Part shown: positions 23,041 through 36,296 of the stretch, piece after piece
How positions within the stretch are numbered: the first letter of the stretch is position 1
Layout of the letters: each line of letters starts with the position of its first letter
DNA from: Orychophragmus violaceus
Lineage: Eukaryota > Streptophyta > Magnoliopsida > Brassicales > Brassicaceae
NCBI GenBank assembly: GCA_030180135.1
Contig: CM058230.1
Coordinates: forward strand, 18,291,082-18,355,081
DNA length: 64,000 bases
Direction of reading: 5' to 3'
The notes under the pieces: model-generated
The model's database searches: none
Told to the model about the DNA's origin: nothing
Seen by the model: the letters and a program-made list of their open reading frames with translations, nothing else
Translations under genes and position numbers: made by a program

Positions 23041-26000
23041 CCTATAACTGAGATTAATTACCATCTTCAAGGTATTCACTGTTATAATCAATATTCAAGT
23101 GTAAATTAGTATGATTTTTCTCAAAAAAATTTAGTATGAAATTTGTATACTATATTGCCAAAATTCTATTTTAGCTTTCGCAAACAGGTATGCCGATGTA
23201 AGTGAATCTGATGATAAAGATAATACAAGTGATGTAGATTCAATTGAAGAGGATATGGTTGATGCATCTCATCACATAGAAAATGATGTAAATACACAAA
23301 ACGCTTTAGATGATATGACTGGTATGTTTTAATATTTTAGTTTGTTCACATATCATATAACAGCACCCATCTTTTAAAACATCATTTACAAATTATTAAT
23401 AGGTTGCTTTGACCATGAAGATCCATTTTATAAGTGCCAATATTGTGGAGCATACATGTGGTATGGAGAACGAATAGGAAAGAGAAATAGACAAAGGCAG
23501 CCAGATTTAACAATGTGTTGTAAGAAACGAAAAATCATCCTACCGAAGCTCAGGAATCCTCCAATGACGTTATTGAAATTATTTCTGAATGGTAGTGAAT
23601 TTCCAAATATTTTCAGGAATTTATTTGTGCTTATAATATGATGTTCACGTTCACCTCAATTGGAGGGAAGATCGATCATACCGTCAACGATGAACGTGGA
23701 CCATGTGTTTTCAAGATGCATGGCCAAAATTATCATAGAATAGGTGCTCTCTTCCCAAACGTTAGAGAGTATCCTAAGTTTTTGCAGCTATACATTTATG
23801 ATACGTTAAATGAACTTACTAATAGAATTGCGGCATACAGGTAAGATTTTAGTATTTTTGATAAATTCTAATTGTCTATTCTTCATAAGGTTGTTTAAAA
23901 TTTTCTTTTGATATTTTTATAGGGGAGATAACGACAGGGATGTAACAAAACTGAGGATTCAAATTGTCGAAATCTTGAAGAATAAGTTAGATGAGGTTAA
24001 ACCTTATGTTACCTCATTGAGGGCAGCCAGAGATAGATTTGATGTTACCCAAGATACCGCTTTCCGTCTCAGATTCGTTGAAAGTAGAGCAAAAGATGCA
24101 AAGACTCACAATATGCCAACAAAAGATGAAGTAGCTGCACTTATTTCTGGAGATTTTGTTTGTAACATGGAGACAAGGGACATTATTTTGGAGACAACTG
24201 ATGGCGGATTTCATAGGATTAGTGAACTTCATCCAGCCTACTTGCCTCTCCAGTATCGAATTATGTTTCCATACTGAGAGGATGGTTTCAGATTACAAAT
24301 TCCTATAGGTTTGACAGATGATACTGGAAAGAATAGGAAAGTTATTTATATGCGTGAATTTTGCATATAGAATTTGTGAAAGAGTTGGCGAGGTTCTTAC
24401 AATAAACAGATGTGGAAGATTGTTTCAACAGTTTTTGGTTGACGTATATACGATAGTTGAATCCAACCGGTTGTGTTATGTGTGGAAAAACCATAAGAAG
24501 CTTCGATCAGAAAACTACGAAAAAATTCAAAAAATGGCTGAGGCGGGAGGTGTTAATCTTCTAAAAGAAGGTCAACGCATATTTATTTCATCAAGTTTTA
24601 CAGGTTGTTTTAGGTATATGCATCAGTATTATTTGGATGTAATGGATATATGCAAATACTTAGGTTTTCCTGCCCTTTTCATTACTTTTACATGAAACCC
24701 TAAGTGGCCGGAGATAACCAGGTTCCTGGAGAAATTTAGATTGACCATCGAGGATAGACTAGATATCATTTGTCGAATCTTTAAACCAAAACTGGACAGT
24801 TTGATCATGGAATTGACCAAAAAATGAGGAGGTGTCTTTGGAAAGACTGCTGGAGGTATATATTTTACTATCCTCATTATTTACTTTTTCATCTACATAT
24901 ATACACTACATATATTTTGATATTTGGTTATATACCTTCAAGCGTGGTAGAATGACAAATTGAAAATTAAAAAAAAAATTCTTTTGTTCTTATATTACAG
25001 CAATGTGCACGATTGAGTTTCAAAAAAGAGGATTGTCGCATGCACATATTCTACTATTTATGGAGAAAGGTTACAAATTCCCAACAACATAAGACATAGA
25101 TAAGATTATTTGTGCAGAAATACCAGACAAGGTTACACAACCGAACTTATACGAAGCAGTGTCATAATGCATGATGCATGGTCCATGTGAAAACGCAAAC
25201 AAGAGTAGTGTTTGTATGGTAAACGGAAGATCTTCGAAGATGTATCCAAGGCCGGTAAACAATAGGATGACAATTGATACTAATGGTTTTCCTTGCTACA
25301 GGCGTAGAGAAGATAAAAGGTCTGTTGAAAAGGGAAAATTTCAATTTGACAATGGATATGTTGTTCCATATAACAAGAAACTCATGTTTCGATATCTTGC
25401 ACATATTAATGTCGAGTGGTGTGTCCAGTCGCGAGCCATAAAGTATTTGTTTAAATACATTCATAAAGGTCATGATTATATTGCGGCTACTATTGAAAAA
25501 GAGAATGAAGATGGTATTATTGACTAAATTTAGCACTACTACAACTGCAGGTATTAAACATGTTTGTTTACACACTATTGATTATTTGTATAACATTTAT
25601 CATAATATTTTAATACATTTCTTTTCACTCTTTGATTGCTAGATATCTTCACCACCCGAAGCAACATGGCGTATATTTGCATTCTCTACGCATTATCGTA
25701 CTGTAGCTGTTGAGAAACTTCGTTTTCATCTTCCAAACCAGCAGATTGTCTTCTTTGATGAATTTTAACCCATTGAGACTCTGCTTATCAAAACGACTGC
25801 TATACAATCTATGTTTATCGCTTAGATGGTTGCATGTAGAAAATATCCTAATCTTGCAAATGATATCACTTATTCTCAGTTCCCAACAAAGTTTACATGG
25901 GTATCAAAAGAGAGGTCGTGGAAACCAAGGCAGAGAAAGCTCGGTGCTGTGATTGGTAGGATTGCCCATGTGAATATAGCATGCGGTGAGTTGTATTATT

Positions 26001-28158
26001 TAAGAATACTTTTTAACTATGTTAAAAGCCCGAAATGCTATGAGGATATAAGGCCATTCGAATGTATTTTCTAAACTACTTTTAAAGATGCATGTGATCC
26101 TCAGGAATTGCTAGATGATGACAAAGAATTTATTCTAGAAATTGAGGAAGCAAGTGAATGGGCCAATGGAAATTATCTTCTGGATTATTTTGTTAAGATG
26201 TTAATAGCAAATGGTATTTACCATCCTTTGGTTGTGTGGAATTCAACATGAGAATATCTAACAGAAGACATTTTAATTGATGAAAGGAGAAATCGTCGGA
26301 ATCCAGGTATGTACTAAAAATCTTTTTAAAAAAATTTGGTTTTTTTACTGTTTATATTTATTTTTATGTAATATTTGTGAAACATTCAAATACCTCATCA
26401 AGATATAATATTGTTAACAATGTTTTAATTATGCAGATTTGATTTTAAATGATGATCAAAGGAAAAATATAGCATTGACAAGAATACAAAAAAAGTTGGA
26501 AAGTTATTGTAGATCACTTACTAAATGGCCTGAGATACTACTACCAGAAGATTATGAAGAGTACAACGGCGACCGTCTCATATATGATGAGAGGAATTAT
26601 AACCGTGAGGATGAAAGAAAAGAAGAAGAGAGGCTTCTTGCCATGATAACGGACTAGCAAAGAATAGTATATGAAACTATATTGGATGCAGTTGTGAATG
26701 ATAAATGAGGAATGTTTTTTCACTATGGGTTTGGAGGTACGGGCAAAACATTCATGTGGAGTCTATTAAGTGCTTCTATTCGTTCCAGATGTCTTATTGT
26801 GATTAATACTGCTTCAAGTGGAATTGTTGTTTTGTTGTTGAAAGGTGGGAGAACAGCACATTCAAGATTTGCAATTTCGATCAATCCAGATGAGTTCACA
26901 AGTTGCAATATGAAGTCAGGATCCGATCTTGCTGAATTGATGAAAGTTGCTAACATGCTAGTTTGGGATGAAGCTCCTATGATGAGTAAACATTGTGTGG
27001 AAAACTTAGACCGAAGTTTGCGCGATATTATCAGATAAAAGGAGGACATGCCATTTGGAGGAAATGTGGTTATTTTTTGTGGTGATTTTAGGTAGATTCT
27101 TCCAGTAGTTCCCAGGGGAGGAAGATCAGAAATAATCTTTGCAACTTTAAACTCTTTGGAACTATGGCAATCCTGTAAAGTTCTAACACTTACAAAGAAC
27201 ATGAGATTGCTTGGTGGAATTAGTGATGAAGATGCTGAAGAGTTGAAAGAATTTTCAGAATGGTTATTGAATATAGGTGATGACAAGATTAATTCTCCAA
27301 ATGATGGAGTCGTTGAGATCGATATCCCTGAAGATTTGTTAATAACCGAGTGTGAGAAAAAAATCGAGACAATAGTTAACGAAGTTTATGGTCCGGACTT
27401 TGTTAACTCAACAGATGGTCAAGTATTTAAAAATAGAGATATACTCAGCCATACAAACGATAATGTTGATGAGATTAATGATAATATGCTTTCCAAGTTG
27501 GCAGGTATATAACAATCTTACTTATTAGAATATTTAGCTATATTCAACTAAATTATCTATAATATTGTCTAACATGTTTAGTTTTTTGTTATAGGCAAAG
27601 AAGTAACATATTGAAGCTCCGACAGTATTATTCCTTCAGATGTTGCCATAGATGATGATATCAATTATCCTATTGAGTTTTTGAACAACATAAAGGTGCT
27701 TGGATTATCCAAACATTGATTGAAGCTAAAAGTTGGTGCTCCAGTGATGTGTTTACGTAACATTGATCCTAATGGTGGTCTTTGCAATGGAACAAGGTTA
27801 CTTATTACTCAGCTCAGGCTTCATTGCATAGAAGTAATGATTTTAACAGGGAATAAATCTCTTATTGGTCGAAAGATACTTCTAAACAGAATGTATGTAA
27901 CACCATCAGATACAAAGTTTCCATTTAGGATGCGTCAGTGACAATTTCATGTGGCGTTAGCATTTGCAATAACCATCAATAAGTGTCAAGGTCAAACACT
28001 TAAGAATGTCGGTTTCTATGTTCCTAGACATGTGTTTTCACATAGACAGTTATATATCGCTTTGTCTAGAGTGAAATCAAGGTATAGATGAAGATGGAAA
28101 TGTGATGAAAAGACTACAAATGTATTTTATAGAGAGGTATTTAGAAACCTTACTCAGT
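23041..28158 (+). pseudogene. Helitron Rep/helicase (Helitron_like_N + PIF1-type helicase), broken
   Basis: In order: an acidic exon (23188-23320); the Helitron-like N domain (23401-23880: CFDHEDPFYKCQYCGAYMWY, then TSIGGKIDHTVNDERGPCVF); the Rep region with PALFITFT and NPKWPEI near 24670-24715, an HUH-type site as GLSHAHILLF (25035-25065) and a two-tyrosine site KYLFKYIHKG (25440-25470); then helicase motif I GFGGTGKTF (26730-26757), motif II VWDEAPMM (26962-26985), and late motifs APVMCLRNIDP..GLCNGTRL (27740-27800) and QLYIALSRVKS (28049-28080). Several introns appear to be present. Stops (for example after FITFT, after QTLKN..SRYR) and frameshifts show that it is not functional. Confidence 0.88.
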
Positions 28159-28800
28159 AGATCAGTAGTAGCTTTCCGTTTTAATAAATTTTATTGATTT
28201 TGTTTTGGACACTTATTTATTTTCAAATAATTTGTTTAAAGTATTTTTTTATCAAAAACAAATCATTAGTTTGAGATGTATCATATGGACTCAATGATGA
28301 ACATTCTTCTAAGAATATTTAATAAAATAAATTCATTGTGGTCTAACAATGATATATTTTTATGAATAATAAATCCGCTATAAAATGTTAAATTGACGAT
28401 AAGGAAGGAAAGTATTATATCAGCATTTAAAATCAAATATTGATATGTCTTCAATTATGATCATAAATTGATTTGACAAAAACCTATAAACAACACACAT
28501 TGAGTATATATTTTGTCTGACATGCAAGATTTCATAACAGATTACGAGAATATTAATATAAGCAATAATATTAAATGATTATATTAAATGCAAAATCATA
28601 AACGTTTCTAATTAGAACAAAAAAATATTACGTTAGAGATATTCGTGGTTATTCTTTTTTTGCGATTTTGTTATTTTTAAAATCACTAAAATCAACTAAT
28701 ATCACAAATTAAAGATTTGAACATACTTAAACACTAAATTAAGAAATTAAAATTTTTTGTTCAATCATAATAAATCTGTCTCTACCTCATTAAAAACAAT

Positions 28801-30080
28801 ATGAAAAACGCAACCACCACTTCAACTTTTACAAACTTAACTCTTCAATGGTTATATCTTTTCATTTATAAGTGGTTCACAAACGTACAACCAAGTGGTC
28901 TTCAATGTCATGTAATCTTCTATGATGAAAAGGTTTGATTTTTTTCGATTAATTTAACCTAGATAAGATTTAAATACATAATCTTTCATATTAGATTAAT
29001 CTACTTATTATTAGAATACATATTGTGTGTTTAGGGTTTGAAGATCGAAGCGATGATATCAATGAATGTCTTTCACAAAATAAACGAAAACTTTGAGGAG
29101 GGATCATGGAAGTATGTATAAAACTTTGATGTCATCTACAGTCAACTTGATTAAAGAAACACTACTACAGCGAAAACTATAGTGATAAACTCTCAAACTC
29201 AAATTTCTAACTACTTTACTGTTGTTGAAGATAATTTCTACGATTTTGTTGGATTAGAAGCAATATTAGATCGGAAAATATCATCAAAGCACACCATTGA
29301 TATGTTTTAGTTTTAAATCCTTATATTTATTTTTAATTGTATTTTGTTAAAACATGCATAATATTTTATGAATTATTCATATATTTGTTTTGTATATGTC
29401 ATTGGATGCATCAAATTTGTGGGTCATCTGGAATCATGTGAGCAGGAGAGGATTAACAGGAGGCAGATCTCGTCCGACTCGGTGAAGCAAATTTGGCTTC
29501 ATCTTAGGGAAATGAAGTAAGAATCTAAATTTATATATTTATTAAATTGATATTTATTTATAACCATTTACGAAACCAATAACATTTTCTTTTTCAACTA
29601 TAACTTTATATATTTGTATAAAAAAATAACCATTTTAAATCATATAATTGTAGTGGAACCTACATAAAATACCTTGCTAGGGGTCCTCATGCAAAGAAGT
29701 TTCATGAATTCTGGCATTCGTCCGGAAATTATGAAACAATTGTTGTCTGGGGGTTTTGGACAGTCAATCGTATTTTGGGAAAGTACATATATTTTTCTAC
29801 ATATTTACTTAATTAATTTTTTTGGAAAATGATAACTGTAGTATCTACACTAATTATATTGTTTCTCGCTTAGGTACACTTTATGTAGAAGATTCCGGAT
29901 TGATTTCCCAAATTGAATTTGATCATGAGTTGGAAGAGGTTATGCAACTGAAACAGAGGTATGTTTATCAACAATTACAATACTATAATTACATTTTGAT
30001 GGTTTAGAATGTAACACATTTTCTTTTTTACCGTTTAGGACTCGCTGGACCAAAGCCACGAGAGTCAATTTCAAACCATG
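28801..30080 (+). pseudogene. RPA1-like OB-fold protein remnant of the Helitron
   Basis: Pieces separated by probable introns: 28801-28934 (LFIYKWFTNVQPSGLQCHVI FYDEK), 29034-29115 (GLKIEAMISMNVFHKINENFEEGSW), 29407-29518 (IGCIKFVGHLESCEQERINR, then SVKQIWLHLREM), 29654-29780 (CNGTYIKYLARGPHAKKFHEFW, then ETIVVWGFWTVNRIL) and 29875-30080. The pattern matches the DUF223/RPA DNA-binding OB folds often encoded by plant Helitrons next to Rep/helicase. Introns look intact, but the frames do not join throughout. Single-stranded-DNA binding would be the family role. Confidence 0.65.
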
Positions 30081-30959
30081 ATCCTCCTCATCTTATTCAA
30101 ACTCCTTTTAAATTTAGAACTTTTTATGTTATTTGTTATACATTTTGATTTTCTTTTGGACTTAATGCCCATCTTAGGACTTTAACTTATTTTATCGTTA
30201 AACATTACTTTTTATCTTATTCATGATGATTTTACTTTATTTTGCATAATATTATTATTAATCAATAATTTCAGATAATCAGAAACAAATTAACATACCT
30301 TTGCTAACCGACTGTCAATTATTAAGTTGTGCATATATATCTGAAAATATTTATATTAGATCTAATTTTACCAATATTTTGGTAATTACGATCTTTTTAT
30401 AGAAATTTATATTTACAGCATAAGTAATGGGAAAGTATCATCTTTAATATATTTTTATTTCTTAAATATTGATTCTAATTGAAATAGATACTTTTGTATT
30501 TTATATGGATCAAATCATATTATTTCCGTTTAAAAGACCCAATACATTCAACTATTTACAACTAATTGTTTAAGGCCCGAGGTCAAATTTTCTAAAAACA
30601 TCGATAATATCGAAACAAAATAAAAGTACAATAAATATTTATCAAAATTGGTAACATTATCTGCACTTTTTGTTTACCTTATCTTTCCTTACTAATTATT
30701 CTCTTCAGACAAGGACTCAATCGAAGGTATGTAAACCTAACCTTAACCCTTGAAATTTTAAATTTCGTTAACAGAATTGAGTTTTTTTAGGGTTTATGAA
30801 CAACAAATATTACAGATTTACTATACGATTGAGATTTTTTTCTCTTCATACTTTTGATTATGCATTCGGCAGTCGTCTTCATGATTTTCCACTTTTTCAA
30901 GTAAATTACTTAATATATCTAATCTATTCTTCTGATCAAATTAGTAACAAACTACATCT

Positions 30960-32608
30960 GACAACATCAATGGCGAATCGGAAACTTGACAAACCTCCTC
31001 TCCCACAATCACTTGATGATGTGGTATGTAATTGTATTTCTTCTACCATATTTATCTTTATTACTTGGTTAATTTTAGTATTAAAATTCTAATAAAAAGT
31101 TTTCAGAATAATTCTGTCAAAGACAATATTTTGAAACTAAAAGCCACCAAGAACACCATAAAAACAGCAGAATTGTAAGTACTCATCATATATCATTTGC
31201 CGATGCTTTTACTTATTGTTTATCATGAAAACAGAATTTTTGAGAAACTATCATAATTGTATAAATGTAGTTTCTGCCTAAGAAGTTTGTAAAGTCTAAT
31301 GATTTGGAAAAGATAGTAGGAAAAAAAATTTTGGCAAATGAGAATGGTGATTGGTGGCCTTGATTTTTAGTAATGGAGTTTGGAAGTACTAGACGTTGTT
31401 TGAGTTTAACAGGTTTCTTAAGAGAATTTCTTACGTATAACAACATCAAGTCCAACAAAACTTTCATGTTGGAGTTACTCTGGGAAAACTCAACGACTCC
31501 TTAGTTATACCTACAGCAGTGAAACAACACCATCACCTGATGTTGTTTTATTGTTGTACCTTTTAAAACATGTTAAACTCGAACTTAATTTTGTGTTATG
31601 GATTGTATGTATTTTCTACAACTCATATGTTCAAATTTATTTTTCATACAACTGCTTCTTCCTTATATATATATGGTAGAAAACTATTTGCCACAATTAT
31701 TGAAGGAAAAAAAATGATTAGTAAAAATATACAAAACAAATCTAAGAAATTTGCTGCAAACAATGCTTCATTAATTCTGCAAACAAGTATTGTCTAATGA
31801 AATTTAGAACAATATAAAACAATAACTACTGGCTAAATAATAACTATTGTCTAATGAAATTTAGCTTAATAATTTGCAATATTGCAAATAGTAGAACTTA
31901 GTCTAAATAGAGAAGTCTTAGTTATAGATAAGACTTAGTAATATCAAACGAGTTGGTGATGGCATACAGAAGGCCGGAGACGGTTCTTTAAGACACATGC
32001 ATTAGAAGATGGTGATTTTTTAACTTTTGAGTATCGTGGAGGTGCCGATTTTCATATGTTAAAACAGTACGGACCGCACTGTTGTGAGATCACATATGCA
32101 AATACCCCTTAAATGGAGACTGGAGAAGCAAGCACGAGTGAGTGTTTTTCTCTTATTTTCGAGACACTTTCTTCACTCTTTCTAATATTTTGACTAATAA
32201 GGAAATTATTTTTAAGGAACCGAGGAGAAGTTTCTTAAACGTAACGAGTGAAGGCATAAAACGAAGCAGAATCATAAGTTGTTCCTTTGTATTTTGGTTT
32301 TAAAAATTGTTACATGATCCATAGTTGTTCATTTTGCAGTATATTCCAAAGTTCTTTGTGGATGAAAACGATTTAGAGAAGGTTGCGGGCAACACCATAT
32401 CGATGGTCAATGATGTGAGAGAGAAATGGTATGTTGAGCTTGCATTCCATTTCTTATAGTGACAAACGACGTATACGTTTGAGTGGCGGCTTAAGAGAGT
32501 TTTTGTTGGCAAACAATGTTAAGGCCAACCAAGCAATCGTGCTTCAACTTTTCTGGGAAAATGCCACTGCTACTGTCCTCAAACTCCTCTCCTCCAAGAA
32601 TGTTTGAC
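30960..32608 (+). pseudogene. REM-type B3 DNA-binding protein remnant carried by the Helitron
   Basis: Three B3-like pieces. 31268-31480 reads LPKKFVKSNDLEKIVGKKIL, then a stop, then LSLTGFLREFLTYNNIKSNK and FMLELLWENS. 31985-32112 reads RRFFKTHALEDGDFLTFEYR, then FHMLKQYGPHCCEITYANTP. 32338-32608 reads IPKFFVDENDLEKVAGNTIS, then GGLREFLLANNVKANQAIVL and QLFWENATATVLKLL after a frame change. Repeated B3 domains of this kind are typical of the Arabidopsis REM family. An upstream short exon MANRKLDKPPLPQSLDDVV (30970) may be its start. Stops make it a pseudogene. It lies inside the Helitron boundaries, so gene capture is inferred. Confidence 0.7.
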
Positions 32609-33164
32609 TTGGTCTAATTCACGATTGACCCTATGTTTTAATTTTGTTTGTTTTTGTCAAAAAATTATGTTTAGTGCTTTGTTTTGTAGGCTTGTTGAAT
32701 TGGTACTATATTTTTGTTTCGTTTAGGACATCTATCAATTTCAAGTATTTAAATTACTGTTCTGATTTCTATGTCTCCAAAATATAAATTTTATACAGAT
32801 GTATTAATTTCTAATTAATGTTCAGATTATTATATTTCCTGAATTAAGGTAATAGAAGTTTAAAACAACAAAAACAAACGCAATCACGCTATTACTTTAA
32901 AAGGTAATTGAAATAGTTACCAAAAATTAAAATTATTGAAATAGTTACCAAAATTTAATATAATTATAATATAATTCTATTATATAAAAGAAACGAATAG
33001 ATATTCACCCGACAACTAATTACATATTCTATCCACTAACTTACATCTTATAATCTATATAACTAACTATTTATATATTCAAATGGAAATTTTTTATTAA
33101 TCAAAATTAAACAATCGTTGACAAAAAAAATTCACCCCACACAAGGTGCAAGCGAGTCATCTAG

Positions 33165-34304
33165 TGAATGTTAAACACTTTTAAATTTCCAATGGCATAT
33201 ATTTCGTAATATACACATGAATCAAATGTTAGTCTACAAAATATTTTATTTTCGAAAACACGGTCTCTGCGGACGCCTCTTCAAAATCATGAGTTTTTGT
33301 TGATTTTAACTGTGTAAATCGAATATTATTGAATAGATCTATCAGTTATGAATGAAAATAATTTAAAACAAAAGAGATCAGTGAAATTTGGAAGAAAAAA
33401 AGCACAGCCGCCATTCTTAAGATTCTCTGCGACCTGAAGAATGAAGAAAACGATTGTAAAATGGCAGTTTTATCTTTCATTAAACGCAAAGAGATATTGG
33501 CATCATTAACTCCGCATAATACCACTAGACCGGCACTATTTTCTTTGTTACCCTTACAAATATATAATATATATACAAAATAGATCGAAAATTCTGTTCC
33601 GTATAATTTCTGTTTAGTCTTTAATTTTATAATTAGGCGCTGGATTTAACCTACCATCCGACTAACGTCTAGCGCATTTTTCAACAATGAGTATGTCCAC
33701 TAAAACCTATCATGTGTCAGGACTAAAAGAAATGATTTTCTGGATTAGTGGCAGTTAATGTAATAATCTCCACAAAACAGCCTTTTTAATTGTGTTTCAA
33801 AAACAGCCTTTTTAATTGTTTTTTTTTGTCGTCACCTTTTTAATTGATTTAATTGAGTAAGAAAGGAGAGATCAACAGCCAATCAGGAACGACTAGAAAC
33901 AAAGTTCTAACAACAAACACAAAACTCGTAATTATCTACAAAGTTATGGGTATTTATATTCGCACCCACAAATTAAAAAGGTAAAAACCTCAAAGTTGGC
34001 TCACAAATAGGACCCACTAGCTTTTGGTCTAACTAACTTAATGACAACTTAATTTCTAAATAGTTATTTATTTTAGTATAGATAAGTAGGTAACTTTTAA
34101 GTCTTCTTCTAGAAAACTAAATATTCAAATTTAATTACAATTTTAATTATAAAAACATTAAAATAAATTTAAATCGATCTAAAAATGTTAAATGAATGAA
34201 TTATTATATGTTAATTTTATTGTGAACTATAAAATAAACATTTAAACTTTTATATTTAGACCATTATAAAATGAGTCAAAAAATAGATTAATCAATTTCA
34301 ATTA
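33165..34304. other. Intergenic DNA without recognisable gene
   Basis: AT-rich. At 33640-33690 a short GC-richer motif (TTAGGCGCTGG...CTAACGTCTAGCGC) is an imperfect inverted repeat, possibly a decayed transposon end. No coding frame over 60 residues and no domain were seen. Confidence 0.5.
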
Positions 34305-34892
34305 TCTATACTATTAAAAATCAATTTTTCTACTGGAATACGAGTTAAAATTATTTATTAATCAATTTTAATTGATGTATTTTAATTTTATAAAATATTA
34401 AAATTATTTATAAATTCATAATCACGCGCTAAAACTATATTGTTTAAAATAGACAATTATATATGTATATATAATCAAATTGAAAACCTAGCATATCGAA
34501 TCTAACAATTTATATATTACTAAGATTGCATTCTATACAAAAATTATTGATTTTAACAATTTTTTATAGTGAAATCACGAGTTGAACTATGTAATAAATT
34601 ACTTAAATAAAAATGTCAAACAATTATTCATGCAATTTACATCAATAAAATAAACTAAACATATACGAGAAATAGCAATAAGCCACAACTACTAAATATA
34701 CATTAATAAGATTAAAACAAAACAAAATTCATTAATTTTTTCTCACATTCATCACCATATCACCATATTTTCAATTAAAATTGGACTGAATAGTTAACAA
34801 ATTTAATTTATAAAAATATAAACTTTAGATAAAAATATATTTAGAAAACAAAAATATAAATCCGCGCTTCTTTAGCGTGGATCAAAATCTAG
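34305..34892 (+). mobile_element. Short non-autonomous Helitron (588 bp)
   Basis: It starts TCTATACTATTAAAA at 34305 (preceded by A) and ends CTAG at 34889-34892 (followed by T). The end is preceded by a hairpin CCGCGCT-TCTTT-AGCGTGG (34862-34880, one wobble pair) and GATCAAAAT. Both ends match Brassicaceae Helitron consensus features. There is no coding content. The 3' end lies in the target site of the retroposon that follows. Confidence 0.8.
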
Positions 34893-34895
34893 TCT

Positions 34896-36296
34896 TTTTT
34901 TCATCTGTAGTGATATTTAATACTCCCTCCGTTTCACAAAGATACAATTTATAGAGTTTTCACATATATTAAGAAAACAATTAATACTTAATCATAAATG
35001 CATCAATTTTTGTTACTCTACAGTTTCCAATATCTCTAAACCAATAGTAATTTAATAAATTTAATTAATCTTCTTAAAATTTTCAAAATATCATCATTAA
35101 TTAATAAAGTGTGCATAGAAAAGCTAAAAATTATATCTTTGTGAAACAAATTTTTTTTCTAAAACATGCATCTTTGTGAAACGGAGGGAGTATTAGACAT
35201 GGAGGAATACGTTTTTGAAATACAAAAGCTGGCAGAAGACATGACCTTCTCCATAATCTAAGTCGGTGGAAAACAAAATATCCCCGGAAACAGAAGCCCA
35301 TAAAGGGTTGCTAAACCTACAACTAAAGGAAACAAATTGATACAATCCAACTCTATATCATCGCAACTCAAGCTTGGACCAAGTGACAAACGCAGAAGAC
35401 AAAGGAGCTAGATAAATCGTTGTAGCCCACGGCTCACCGCACGATAACATCAACTACCTGGAGACGCTCAGAGAGAAACTCTCTCACCAACCCAGAATCA
35501 AGAAGCAAGACTTCATAACCCGACAACAAAGAACCTAAGAAAGTTCTCCTAAACTTCTTTCGGATGCGGAAAAGACGCACTCATAAACGTCTAAGATAAA
35601 CCTAGATAAAAGCCCTAAACACTAACCAAATCTCCAAAGAAGCCTAAACAATCCAAACCCGAAACCAACCTTGAGAAACAAGATTGAAAAGCACTCACAA
35701 AGCAACCCACCATTGACCACAAAGAAACAAACCGAGGAACTAGAGCTAGAGTTAGATCACCAATTTTCCAAATAGCAGAGGTAACTACACACTAACTTTT
35801 AAAACCGATAGACCAACAACCCAAGCCTAAAATGTAAACCGGAATCAGTCCCAACGCAAACCACGAGCAAAACCCGAAACCACATACCAAATACCGACAC
35901 TGTCTTCCCGATTCAACACCAAACAGGAACCCGAAATCACTCAGATCGAGCACTTACACACGGACTCACCAACCACGGCGAGCAGAGACTCCGGAGCAGC
36001 CGGAGAAGTCGACGGTAGCTACACCACAGAAGCGCCAGGGAACTCCGACTGAGACCACGATTGCCGGCGAAGGCTGAGCAGGGCACGAAGACTCGAGAAA
36101 CGTCGAGCTGGAACGGACAAACCGTCGTCTACGGCAGCTTGGAAGGAGACCAAAAAGCAACATCGGCGACGAACGGAACCCTCGCCGGCCACGGCAGTGA
36201 ACGCCGGCCGGGGAAGAGACGGAGAAAGACGAGGCTCGGCTGCCTAGAAAAACGGGCATGGGAGAGTTTTCTTGACGGCTAGGGCGAACCTCTTTT
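34896..36296 (-). mobile_element. Non-autonomous LINE-like retroposon with 17-bp target-site duplication
   Basis: GGATCAAAATCTAGTCT occurs at 34879-34895 and at 36297-36313. The left junction continues with a T run (poly(A) of a minus-strand insert) and the right junction is the 5' end (minus strand AAAAGAGGTTCGCCC). Long exact direct repeats plus poly(A) indicate target-primed reverse transcription. The GC-rich 5' half holds a minus-strand frame (36259-35966, starting MPVFLGSRASSF, rich in S, R, G) without a known domain. No RT is present, so the element is non-autonomous or a retrogene. A MITE is nested near its 3' end. Confidence 0.8.
34921..35192. mobile_element. Tc1/mariner-type MITE (272 bp)
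   Basis: Inverted termini TACTCCCTCCGTTTCAC (34921-34937) and the complement (35176-35192) extend about 23 bp and include ACAAAGAT. TA at each end is the mariner target duplication. The CTCCCTCCGT terminus is typical of Stowaway-type plant MITEs. It lies within the 34896-36296 retroposon and is therefore younger. Confidence 0.9.

Larger units (their letters stand above)
19960..33164 (+). mobile_element. Large Helitron (13.2 kb) with Rep/helicase, RPA-like and B3 pseudogenes
   Basis: The proposed 5' end is TCTACTATATATTATTTG at 19960, preceded by A. The proposed 3' end is a hairpin region CACCCCACACAAGGTG (33133-33148), then CATCTAG ending at 33164, followed by T, so the insertion would be between A and T as expected for Helitrons. 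Inside, all on the plus strand, are a non-coding repeat array with a TATA box, a Helitron Rep/helicase gene, an RPA-like OB-fold gene (a usual partner in plant Helitrons) and a B3-domain gene. The 3' stem is short (4 bp), so the boundary pairing is inferred from the consistent gene order and orientation. Confidence 0.65.
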
